Source of the DNA: Puniceicoccales bacterium
Lineage (GTDB): Bacteria > Verrucomicrobiota > Verrucomicrobiia > Opitutales > JAIRLM01
DNA length: 15,418 nt
Direction: 5' to 3'
Assembly: GCA_031254835.1 (NCBI GenBank)
Contig: JAIRTQ010000054.1
Span: forward strand, 1 to 15,418
Part shown: positions 1 through 6,580 of the stretch, one piece after another
Position numbering within the stretch: position 1 is the stretch's first letter
Layout of the letters: each line of letters begins with the position of its first letter
Translations under genes and position numbers: made by a program
Notes under the pieces: model-generated
What the model saw: only the letters and a program-made list of their open reading frames with translations
Database searches by the model: none
What the model was told of the DNA's origin: nothing

Positions 1-11
1 GTGGAACCCCG

Positions 12-833
12 ATGACAGCCAGCTACCCTGGTCCCGGCCCGGCAAGTGGGAGGGGGGAAGTTCCTTCGCGGCGGCCAAGACCCGCAGCTGAGACACCCGG
101 TCCCGGAGGCGCGGTGGGCGGCGGAGCGGAGGCGAAGGACGGGGATCCGGCGGCCGGACTCTACGTCGTGGCCACGCCCCTAGGGAACCTGGGTGACCTG
201 TCCGTCCGGGCCCGGGCCGTGCTCACCGCCGCAGATTTCATCGCCTGCGAGGACAGGAGGACGACGGGGAACCTGCTCCGCCATCTCGGCCTATCCCGGC
301 CCCTCATCGCCTACCACGAGCACAACGAGAGGACGGCCGCCGGGACCATCGCCGAACGCGTCGCCGCCGGGGAGAGCGTTGCCCTGGTCTCCGACGCCGG
401 GACACCCACCATCAGCGATCCGGGATTCCGGGTGGTCCGGGAGTGCCGCCGCCGGGGACTGCCCGTCTTCCCCGTTCCCGGCCCAAGCGCCGCCCTTGCC
501 GCCCTGTCCGCCTCGGGCCTGCCCTCCGACGCCTTCCTGTTCCTCGGCTTCCCGCCGCCCCGCTCCGCCGCCCGGCGAAAATTATTGCAAGAATGGAAAA
601 ACTTCGCGGGCACGGTAATTTTTTACGAATCCTGTCACCGCATTGTTGCCTTTGTGGCCGAGGCGCTGGAGGAGCTGGGGCCGGATCGCACCGTCGCCGT
701 CGGCCGGGAGCTCACCAAGCTCCATGAGAGCTGGCATGTCGGCCCACTGACGACGGTGGCAGTGAATTTAGCTCGGGAACGGCCCCGAGGCGAATACGTG
801 CTGCTCATTGGGCCAGAAAATTTTTCATTCTAG
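12..833 (+). CDS. rsmI: 16S rRNA (cytidine(1402)-2'-O)-methyltransferase RsmI
   Basis: RsmI 2'-O-methylates C1402 in the decoding centre of 16S rRNA using S-adenosylmethionine, in the cytoplasm. The tetrapyrrole-methylase fold is clear: LYVVATPLGNLGDL (residues 50-63), the acidic CEDRRT block (79-84), SDAGTPTISDPGFR (127-140) and VPGPSAALAALSASGLP further on. The catalytic core starts only at residue 50. The first 49 residues are Pro/Gly-rich and unlike the family, and the frame is open to the window edge, so the start is uncertain. A GTG at 114 with GGAGG at 105-109 would give about 240 residues. The protein stops soon after GEYVLLIGP, so the C-terminal helical domain of longer homologues such as E. 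coli RsmI (286 aa) is missing. Third codon positions are almost all G or C up to about nt 577, then much less so. The gene converges on rfaE2 with 23 bp between the stops. The function is well supported; the 5' end is not. Confidence 0.93.
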   Translation: MTASYPGPGPASGRGEVPSRRPRPAAETPGPGGAVGGGAEAKDGDPAAGLYVVATPLGNLGDLSVRARAVLTAADFIACEDRRTTGNLLRHLGLSRPLIAYHEHNERTAAGTIAERVAAGESVALVSDAGTPTISDPGFRVVRECRRRGLPVFPVPGPSAALAALSASGLPSDAFLFLGFPPPRSAARRKLLQEWKNFAGTVIFYESCHRIVAFVAEALEELGPDRTVAVGRELTKLHESWHVGPLTTVAVNLARERPRGEYVLLIGPENFSF

Positions 834-856
834 GCGCCGGCCAATGCTATGTGCTT

Positions 857-1351
857 CTAGCGCAGAGCGCGAATCCGCTCCAGCAGGCCGGTGGTGCTGA
901 AGCCGTCGAGGAAGGGTACGAATTCGATGCGGGCGCCGACGGCCCGCAGGGCCCGCAGCTCCTTGGAATCCAACTCGTCTATGGCCCGGTCCGCGGCCCG
1001 CACGTAGACATCCGGGGCAAAGGCACGGATTTCCCCGTCGGCCCTGGTTCCGTCGAAGAGAAAGAGGCCGTCCACCCAGCGAAGGGAGCGAAGGGCGTAG
1101 GCCCGCAATTTTTGGGGAAGGATCGGCCGCTCGGGTCCCTTCAACGAACGCACGCTGTCGTCCGAATTGAGCGCCACGACGAGCCGATCGCCGAACTGGG
1201 CAGCCTGCTGCAGAAGAAAAATATGGCCAGAGTGGAGCAAATCGAAGCAGCCATTCGTCAAAACCACCCGTCGGCCCTCCCGCCGCCAACGTTCCCGTTC
1301 GCTGCAAAGCTCAGAAAAAGGGGTAGCGCCCGGAAGATCCGGCAAGTTCAC
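857..1351 (-). CDS. rfaE2: D-glycero-beta-D-manno-heptose 1-phosphate adenylyltransferase (HldE C-domain type)
   Basis: This is a stand-alone cytidylyltransferase-fold enzyme of 164 residues. The family transfers AMP from ATP to D-glycero-beta-D-manno-heptose 1-phosphate, giving the ADP-heptose used for the lipopolysaccharide inner core. The nucleotide-binding signature GCFDLLHSGH lies at residues 34-43 (HxGH type). It is followed by VVALNSDDSVRSLKG and RPILP, and by the C-terminal FSTTGLLERIR block typical of RfaE2. The start is a GTG that overlaps the recJ stop (GTGA, 1348-1351), so translation is probably coupled to recJ. The kinase half (HldE N-domain or HldA) is not in the window, so it must lie elsewhere if the pathway is complete. 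The gene implies a Gram-negative envelope. A glycerol-3-phosphate cytidylyltransferase is the main alternative, but the FSTT block favours RfaE2. Confidence 0.9.
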   Translation of the reverse strand: MNLPDLPGATPFSELCSERERWRREGRRVVLTNGCFDLLHSGHIFLLQQAAQFGDRLVVALNSDDSVRSLKGPERPILPQKLRAYALRSLRWVDGLFLFDGTRADGEIRAFAPDVYVRAADRAIDELDSKELRALRAVGARIEFVPFLDGFSTTGLLERIRALR

Positions 1352-3126
1352 GGCGAAACCTCGACGGACTGTCCATCTTCCTTTTTATTTCCCGCCGGCT
1401 CGTGGGAGCGAAAGTCCACCATTTCTGCGCGCACGCGACGGCAGCCGTCCCGGGAAGAGATGCTGAGCCGGGCGGCGATGTCACAGGGCTGCGGAAGCGG
1501 CAGATCTTTGGCCAGGCCCCAAGCGACGCCCCAGACGGGCCCGTCGCGGCCGCGGAATGTGAAATTAAAATGTTGACTCCGACTGCCAAAAATTCGTGGC
1601 GGAATCAAGAAACGCACATTCCTAATCCCAAAAGTGGGTGGCGGATTTCCATGGCCGAACGGCTCTAAATTGCGCAATTGGCGCACGAGGGACTGGGAAA
1701 TGTCCGCCGGATCCAGCCACTCGGCAATTTCTAAGTCATTGGCCACGTCGACGATCTTTAGCGCATCACTCACGTGCACCTCAAAGGCCTCACGGAAGCG
1801 GCTCACGTTGGAAATCGGCATGCCGATGCCGGCGGCAAGGGGATGGCCTCCCCAGGAACCTAGGTGCTGGGAGCATTTCGAAAGAAGATCCACCAGGTTC
1901 AGCCCGCTCACGCAGCGGCCGGAGCCCTTGGCCATGTGCTCTTCCTCCTTACTTAGCACCACACAGGGCTTTCGATAGCGTTGCATCAATTTCCCCGCCA
2001 CAATGCCGATGACGCCCGTGTGCCACCGGTCATTGAAAAGCACGATGGAATTGCTGGTGGCATAGTTTGACTCCACCATGCGACTTGCCTCTTCCGTAAT
2101 TTCCGATTCAATCCGCTGCCGCTCGACGTTCATTTCTGTCAGCTGCGTCGCGATGGCCTCCGCCCGCTCCCGATCGTCCGTAAGAAACATCTCTATGGGC
2201 AAGGTGGCGTCGGCGATGCGCCCGCTGGCGTTGATACGGGGACAGATGCGGTAGGACAGGTCCGTCGCGCTGAGGGGGCTGCCCGGATCTATTTGCCCTT
2301 GCGCGATGATGGCCCGCGTTCCGGCCCGGCGGGGATTTTCCAATTCCCGAAGACCGTGTTTGACGAATATGCGATTTTCTCCGATGAGCGGAACCACATC
2401 GGCTACCGTCGCCAGAGCAACCAAATCCAGCTGCGCTTTTAGGTCGTAAGAAGATGCCAACTCGATCTTTTTTTTGCGTAGCAATTTTAGCAGGCCGTAG
2501 ATGAACTTGAAAACGAGTCCGCCGGTGCAAAAGATGCCGTGCTGGGCGCCATCGGCGCCTCCGTGGCCATTCGGATTTACCAATAGCAAATTTGCGTCGA
2601 TGGGCCGCGTAGGCCGATGGTGGTCGATGACAATGGGCGTAGTGCCCTGATCGCGAATCCACTGCAGCTGTTCGAACGAATTAGTTGCGCAGTCCAAGGC
2701 GATGAGCAGATCCGGCCGGCCATCGGAAAAAATCCGGTCCAGCACGTTCTGTGAGAGGCCGTAGCCTTCGTCAAAGCGCCGCGGAATGTAGTAGCGAACG
2801 GCCGCCCCAAAGTGGCGCAAAACCCCAACCATGAGGGCGGTGGAGGTGATGCCGTCCACGTCGTAGTCGCCGACCACGGCGATGGTCTCCTTCCGCTCTA
2901 ACGCTTCTATCAGTCGCTCGGCGGTTTCCTTTAGCAGTCGCACCTTAAAGGGATCTTCCAAATTTCGCAAATGGGGATCTAAAAAGGACCGCGCCGACCG
3001 GGGATCCGAATGGCCCCGTGCCGTGAGCAATTTTGCCGAAATGCGAGGCACCCGTAGAAATTTCTGCAATTTTTCCGCATCATCCCCATTTACTTGAAGA
3101 TCCTTCCATCGCAATTGTCCACACAT
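1348..3126 (-). CDS. recJ: Single-stranded-DNA-specific 5'-3' exonuclease RecJ
   Basis: RecJ degrades single-stranded DNA 5' to 3' in RecF-pathway recombination, mismatch repair and fork processing. The 592-residue protein has the DHH/DHHA1 layout: DYDVDG (87-92), LDC (144-146), IDHH (167-170), TVADVVPL (240-247), NASGR (299-303), then WHTGVIGIVAGKLMQRY and the GGHPLAAG loop of the DHHA1 domain, and a C-terminal OB-like region. Length is normal for the family. Motif II reads DCAT, where many RecJ proteins have DNG or DCG; the metal-binding Asp is kept. The ATG at 3126 is followed directly by the usual N-terminal pattern (MCGQLRW, then RGHSDPRSARSFLDP), so this start is preferred although no strong Shine-Dalgarno sequence precedes it. 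It ends in TGA inside the rfaE2 GTG start, forming a two-gene minus-strand unit. Confidence 0.96.
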   Translation of the reverse strand: MCGQLRWKDLQVNGDDAEKLQKFLRVPRISAKLLTARGHSDPRSARSFLDPHLRNLEDPFKVRLLKETAERLIEALERKETIAVVGDYDVDGITSTALMVGVLRHFGAAVRYYIPRRFDEGYGLSQNVLDRIFSDGRPDLLIALDCATNSFEQLQWIRDQGTTPIVIDHHRPTRPIDANLLLVNPNGHGGADGAQHGIFCTGGLVFKFIYGLLKLLRKKKIELASSYDLKAQLDLVALATVADVVPLIGENRIFVKHGLRELENPRRAGTRAIIAQGQIDPGSPLSATDLSYRICPRINASGRIADATLPIEMFLTDDRERAEAIATQLTEMNVERQRIESEITEEASRMVESNYATSNSIVLFNDRWHTGVIGIVAGKLMQRYRKPCVVLSKEEEHMAKGSGRCVSGLNLVDLLSKCSQHLGSWGGHPLAAGIGMPISNVSRFREAFEVHVSDALKIVDVANDLEIAEWLDPADISQSLVRQLRNLEPFGHGNPPPTFGIRNVRFLIPPRIFGSRSQHFNFTFRGRDGPVWGVAWGLAKDLPLPQPCDIAARLSISSRDGCRRVRAEMVDFRSHEPAGNKKEDGQSVEVSP

Positions 3127-3307
3127 TACAGCACTCGGATACGCCTAGATCAGGGCCGTCGCAACTACTTTTTCCCTCGTCGCGAGGCTGCGAAGAAACT
3201 TTCGCGCGCCTTTCGTCGGCCGTGCCGTCCGCCATTTCTCGTTTGACTTTGTCAGAGATATTCTTTCACAGGCATGCCCCACCGTTCGCTCAGCCAAGGT
3301 GGCCCCC
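3127..3307. promoter_or_regulatory. Divergent intergenic region between recJ and the radical SAM activase
   Basis: This 181-bp gap separates the divergent starts of recJ (minus) and the activase gene (plus), so it should hold promoters for both by arrangement alone. No convincing sigma70 pair is visible. On the plus strand TTGACT (in CGTTTGACTTTG) is followed by TATTCT at a spacing of only 10 nt, which is too short. AAGG at 3296-3299 gives the activase ATG at 3308 a plausible ribosome-binding site. No RNA gene or open frame with family resemblance was found here. Confidence 0.35.
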
Positions 3308-3994
3308 ATGATCCTCGCCGGTTGCCAAAAGTGTACGCTCATCGATTTCCCTGAGAAGGTCGCCTGTATCGTCTTTACGCAGGGCTGCAATTTGCGCTGC
3401 CCCTTCTGTCACAACTCGGAACTTTGGGCCTACAGGGAGAATGGGCCCATCACGGAGGAAGAATTTTTTTCCTTTCTCGCCGGCCGCCGGGAAAAATTGG
3501 ACGGCGTGGTGGTCTCCGGCGGAGAACCGACCCTGCAGCCAGATCTGGAGAATTTTTTGTGCCGGATCCGCGACCAGGGCTTTGCGACGAAGTTGGACAC
3601 GAACGGACTCCAGCCGGCTGTGCTGGCAAAGCTATTGGACGAGAAGCTATTGGATTTCGTTGCCATGGATCTAAAACACACACCCAAAAACTACGCTGTC
3701 GCCTGCGGCGTGCCGGTGCCGGAGGAACTGATCCGCCAGTCCCTTGGCATTTTGCGGCAAAGTGCCATCGACTATGAGCTGCGCACGACCGCCGTGCCCG
3801 GAATTCATAATTTGGAAGATTTGGCCGCCCTCGGCGACCTGGTCAATGGCGCCCCACGCTTCACCTTGCAAAATTTTTCACCGAAATCCGCAGCAAATCC
3901 CTATCTGCGCAAAACAACGCCCTTTCCGCCGGAAGCGCTAGAGTCCCTGCGTCCCATTTTCGAATCTGCCGTGAAAAAATTTACAATCCGATAG
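3308..3994 (+). CDS. Anaerobic ribonucleoside-triphosphate reductase-type activating protein (radical SAM, NrdG2/PflA-like)
   Basis: This 228-residue radical SAM protein carries the cluster motif CNLRCPFC (Cys27, Cys31, Cys34; CxxxCxxC) and the SAM-binding SGGEP at 70-74. The opening MILAGCQKCTLIDFPEKVACIV matches the NrdG2 subfamily of glycyl-radical activases, which start with a conserved L/I-D-[FY]-P-[GE]-K block. Such enzymes use a 5'-deoxyadenosyl radical to place a glycyl radical on a partner, commonly class III ribonucleotide reductase. No nrdD or other glycyl-radical enzyme lies in the window, so the partner is unknown. The open frame reaches a GTG at 3299, but the ATG at 3308 has AAGG 8 nt upstream and begins at the conserved block, so it is preferred. 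The gene is monocistronic here, divergent from recJ. The subfamily is fairly sure; the substrate is inferred. Confidence 0.88.
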   Translation: MILAGCQKCTLIDFPEKVACIVFTQGCNLRCPFCHNSELWAYRENGPITEEEFFSFLAGRREKLDGVVVSGGEPTLQPDLENFLCRIRDQGFATKLDTNGLQPAVLAKLLDEKLLDFVAMDLKHTPKNYAVACGVPVPEELIRQSLGILRQSAIDYELRTTAVPGIHNLEDLAALGDLVNGAPRFTLQNFSPKSAANPYLRKTTPFPPEALESLRPIFESAVKKFTIR

Positions 3995-4095
3995 CGTTTA
4001 ACAACCCACTCGCCCTTGGGCTAATTTGATAGGCATGGGGTTTGAGCCATTTTGCATTTTCACGTACCGTGCGTAGATTTTTGCCCTACAGCTAC

Positions 4096-4112
4096 TTCGG
4101 CGACTCGCCGAA
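4096..4112. other. Perfect 7-bp stem-loop downstream of the activase gene
   Basis: TTCGGCG and CGCCGAA pair perfectly around an ACT loop. A second small inverted repeat (CGGAAA/TTTCCG) follows at about 4117-4129. The hairpin sits about 100 nt after the activase stop and just outside the left edge of repeat copy 1. No T-tract follows directly on either strand, so an intrinsic terminator is possible but not shown. It could also mark the repeat boundary. Confidence 0.35.
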
Positions 4113-4405
4113 AGGCCGGAAATTTTCCGATTGTTATTTCGCAAAATTGACTTGACTAAAACTGCAAACTTTAGCAGTGGGGTGGTTACTATGATAGGCG
4201 CACAGAAAGCATCCACGGCCGTTGCTCCGCTTAGAATTCCCAAAAATCCTTCGAAAGCCGGCCCAAAAATTTCCGTGGAACGGTTTTGTAGTAATCCGGC
4301 GGGCTCTGCTGACTTCGAATTCACCACTTTTGAAAAGATAATTGGCATGCCGACGGGTATCGTTGAAGCCCTGAAGTTGGCATACAAGTGCAAGTCCTGC
4401 AGATC

Positions 4406-4436
4406 CGCGGAGAATCTTGCGCTCCGCGCATGCGCG
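4406..4436 (+). promoter_or_regulatory. Leader hairpin and 12-bp palindrome upstream of the copy 1 gene
   Basis: CGCGGAG (4406-4412) pairs with CTCCGCG (4422-4428) around a 9-nt loop. Overlapping the right arm is a perfect 12-bp palindrome, CGCGCATGCGCG (4425-4436). The ATG at 4455 follows 18 nt later. Copy 2 keeps the hairpin with one G-T wobble and keeps a 10-bp core of the palindrome. The two structures are mutually exclusive as RNA folds, so the element could be an operator, an RNA control element over the start, or chance. Its role is inferred only. Confidence 0.4.
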
Positions 4437-4454
4437 ATTAGCGGCTCCGAATGG

Positions 4455-5234
4455 ATGCGGTTTATCCTTCTTTCCCTATGCACGCTTTCCGTTTATTTCT
4501 TTGTCTCTTGGTTCCATGCTGCCTATAGGGAAAACCTTCTGACGAGGGCGATAGATATTAGCTGCACTGACATTAAGAAGCTTAAGTCCGTATATGACGG
4601 CGCGCTTGATAGGATTCCAATCCTAAGCCTGCCAGAGTATTCCTGCCAGAGGGAGTTTATTCGTCATCTGCTATGGCAGCTTATCAATGCGTCGGAGCGG
4701 GAAGGAGATGTATTTGGCGATCTGTTGGAAGAACTGCCGGAAGAGGTCAATAGCCAGGAAAAATTTGTCAGCGCTATGACAGGTGTGATTGGTTGCGAGT
4801 TCAGAAAGATTGGGATCGAAGATAAAAAGCAGAGTTACCCGGAGAAAATTACCTGCCAGGGCACAAAAATCGAAGTCCATCGCCCGTCGGAAGCACTCTT
4901 TTGGACAGTCGTAGATAACGTGTACGCAAACAGGCCCATGCATAAAGTAAGGTGGGTGTCAGAATTTTCCGACTACAATGCAAGTCGCAGTGCGGTCGAC
5001 GAATTTAATGAAGATTGGATTCCAGACTGCCCCTACTTTTTGCGCATAAAATTGAAGTCGTTCCCTACCCCGACAAAGGATCAGTGGGAAGCATTTACCG
5101 GAAAAATGGAAGAATTAAAAGAGACGGTACAGGCGCTTGTGTCCTATTGCAACAAAAGGGCTGTCGGAGGCAACTGCGACAGCAAGCTTGCAGCCTTCGA
5201 AAGTGCGCTGAAGAAATTTCAGGCCAGTTCTTAG
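4455..5234 (+). CDS. Unrecognised membrane-anchored or secreted protein, paralogue copy 1
   Basis: I do not recognise this 259-residue protein. Residues 3-20 are a continuous hydrophobic segment (ILLSLCTLSVYFFVSWF) after Met-Arg, giving a signal anchor or signal peptide; the remaining 240 residues are polar and probably outside the cytoplasm. Seven cysteines lie after the anchor (37, 64, 114, 134, 192, 232, 241), which allows disulfides. Residues 141-162 are identical in the second copy and look like a structural core; 217-237 resemble an amphipathic helix (KMEELKETVQ). The frame is open upstream to 4131, with in-frame ATGs at 4191 and 4347, but copy 2 carries a stop and a frameshift there. 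Identity of the two copies through the anchor also supports 4455 as the start. No strong Shine-Dalgarno sequence is seen. The gene stands alone. It is likely one member of a larger family in this genome; function is unknown. Confidence 0.7.
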   Translation: MRFILLSLCTLSVYFFVSWFHAAYRENLLTRAIDISCTDIKKLKSVYDGALDRIPILSLPEYSCQREFIRHLLWQLINASEREGDVFGDLLEELPEEVNSQEKFVSAMTGVIGCEFRKIGIEDKKQSYPEKITCQGTKIEVHRPSEALFWTVVDNVYANRPMHKVRWVSEFSDYNASRSAVDEFNEDWIPDCPYFLRIKLKSFPTPTKDQWEAFTGKMEELKETVQALVSYCNKRAVGGNCDSKLAAFESALKKFQASS

Positions 5235-5246
5235 CCTGTCGAGGCT
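5233..5246 (+). other. Small hairpin overlapping the copy 1 stop codon
   Basis: AGCCT and AGGCT pair around a GTCG loop, and the left arm contains the last two bases of the TAG stop. The same hairpin occurs in copy 2 with a different loop and one G-T pair, so the fold is kept although bases change. There is no T-tract right after it, so it is not a standard intrinsic terminator. It may be a 3'-end stabiliser or simply part of the repeat. Confidence 0.3.
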
Positions 5247-5515
5247 GGCGTTATCCTTTCTCCGCCGCCAACCGATGGCCAACGGTTCTGCTCCCCCGAC
5301 GACGAGGTCAACGGGCCGTTCTCGCGCGACGTCCCACCCTTCCTCTAATGCAAGCGGTTGAATTTCCCTCGAAAAAGTATATGCCATGCTTCCATGGCCA
5401 GTTTTTATTTTATCATAATGCATAACTAGCCAATCCTGTGCATTTTATAAGCCGAGTTTTGCAGCTGGCGTTAATATGTTGCAGCGATGGCCTTTTCCTT
5501 TATCATCGCCGCAGC

Positions 5516-6580
5516 ATGGAGGATCGGGTCCGTCTTCTGGCCACGTTGGAATGGGCAGAGAGCGTGCCGATCTTTGCCGGCTTCGATGGCGCCGTGGACG
5601 GGATTTATGCGCTGATCGCCTCCCGAACGGCGGCTGGCCCGGAGCGGATGGGGACGATCGGAGAATTTGCCCGCCGGATTGCCTCAGCCGCAAATCGTAG
5701 CACAAACATCGAGCGGGTCCTGCTGGAGATGCGGGCCGGCGGCAATGCCACTCTCTGCGCCAGTGCTTTACAGACTCTCGGCCATACAGTTACACTCGTA
5801 GCCAACGTAGGCAGGCCCATCCATCCCGCCTTCAATGGTCTGGTCGAAGGTGGCGCATGCGTCCATTCGCTGGGGGAACCGAATCGGACGGACGCGCTGG
5901 AGTTTTTCGACGGAAAAATCATGCTCACGGACTCCGGCCAGCTGACAACATGCACAGCTGCAGGACATTTCCCAACGGATTTGGGCTCACTGTTCGCCGG
6001 TCGACGTGCGATTGTTTTGACCAATTGGACCATGATGCCTCGCGGAACGGAAATTTTCTCGCAAATTTTTCGCCAATACCTGCCGGCCGTTTCCCGCTCT
6101 GTGCCGATTTTCTTTGATATCGCCGATCCGGCCCGCCGGGCGAATGATGAAATCGTTGCGCTGCTAGATCTTTTGGCACGCTTTGCCGAGACGCATCCTA
6201 TCTATCTCAGTGTAAATTTAAAAGAGTTGGAGCGAATAGGCGGACTTTTGGGCGGCCGATCGAATGAGCGTGCAGATCTGGCTGAAATGATGGAAAAACT
6301 CCACAAACGCTGGCCAATAGAATGGATTTTGCACCGACTGGACGGAGCGGAATCTTTCGGGGAAAGCGGCTGGCACAGCGCGGAGGGATTTTTCACTGCG
6401 GAACCGCACACGACAACCGGCGGCGGGGACCATTTCAACGGCGGTTTCCTTTTTGGACTACTGGCAGGCCTGCCCAGACCTCTCGCCCTCTGCATGGGGA
6501 ACGCCATCTCCGGCGCCTACGTGCGCAGCGGTAAATCGCCGAACAGGAGCGAATTGCGAGAATTTTTACTGGCGAACTAG
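5516..6580 (+). CDS. PfkB-family carbohydrate kinase, substrate unknown
   Basis: This ribokinase-fold kinase of 354 residues would phosphorylate a sugar or nucleoside with ATP in the cytoplasm. The N-terminal PfkB signature is present as RAGGNATLCASALQTLGHTV. The C-terminal signature reads TTGGGDHFNGGFLFGLL, with the catalytic-base Asp at residue 305; most relatives have GAGD, so the first Gly-Ala is Gly-Gly here. FAGFDGAVDG near the start may form part of the substrate pocket. The frame is open to 5438, but the extra 26 residues lack family resemblance, so MEDRVRLL (ATG 5516) is preferred. An AT-rich stretch at about 5401-5451 (including TATAAG at 5446-5451) could carry the promoter, but no good -35 is seen. 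The stop TAG (6578-6580) shares CTAG with the stop of the convergent gene. Substrate cannot be assigned. Confidence 0.85.
   Translation: MEDRVRLLATLEWAESVPIFAGFDGAVDGIYALIASRTAAGPERMGTIGEFARRIASAANRSTNIERVLLEMRAGGNATLCASALQTLGHTVTLVANVGRPIHPAFNGLVEGGACVHSLGEPNRTDALEFFDGKIMLTDSGQLTTCTAAGHFPTDLGSLFAGRRAIVLTNWTMMPRGTEIFSQIFRQYLPAVSRSVPIFFDIADPARRANDEIVALLDLLARFAETHPIYLSVNLKELERIGGLLGGRSNERADLAEMMEKLHKRWPIEWILHRLDGAESFGESGWHSAEGFFTAEPHTTTGGGDHFNGGFLFGLLAGLPRPLALCMGNAISGAYVRSGKSPNRSELREFLLAN

Larger units (their letters stand above)
4118..5379 (+). repeat. Dispersed direct repeat, copy 1 (leader, ORF and trailer, about 1.25 kb)
   Basis: The segment aligns with 14130-15395 in the same orientation at roughly 85-88% DNA identity. 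The leader shared with copy 2 runs from GGAAATTTTCCGATTG to the ATG at 4455, the reading frame fills 4455-5234, and a clearly similar trailer extends to about 5350. Similarity is weaker from there to about 5379. Small indels separate the leaders: copy 1 has a tandem TTGACTTGACT where copy 2 is 5 nt shorter, and copy 1 has one extra base near 4380. No terminal inverted repeats, target-site duplication or transposase gene is visible, so this is a paralogous gene unit rather than a recognisable insertion sequence. The unit is visibly richer in A+T and in AGG, AGA and ATA codons than neighbouring genes. It lies between the activase and the PfkB kinase. Confidence 0.9.

Noticed and set aside
851..1576. 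241-residue plus-strand frame opposite rfaE2 and recJ
   Set aside because: It is antisense to two well-supported genes and shows no domain of its own.
4008..4030. Terminator for the radical SAM activase at GCCCTTGGGC
   Set aside because: The stem is four base pairs with a 2-nt loop, and the following ATTTG is not a T-tract.
3995..4117. Structured RNA gene between the activase and repeat copy 1
   Set aside because: Apart from one hairpin at 4096-4112 no tRNA, tmRNA or other known fold could be made out.
4147..4175. TTGACT with 17-nt spacing to TTTAGC as promoter of copy 1
   Set aside because: The -10 matches only three of six positions, and the spacing drops to 12 nt in copy 2, so it is not conserved.
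4131..4454. N-terminal extension of the copy 1 protein by up to 108 residues (starts at 4131, 4191 or 4347)
   Set aside because: Copy 2 has a stop and a frameshift in this stretch, and a normal signal anchor begins right at the ATG at 4455.
3998..4483. 161-residue minus-strand frame as a live gene
   Set aside because: It is interrupted in copy 2, changes are spread over all codon positions, and it overlaps the leader and start of the plus-strand gene. It is kept only as a possible relic.
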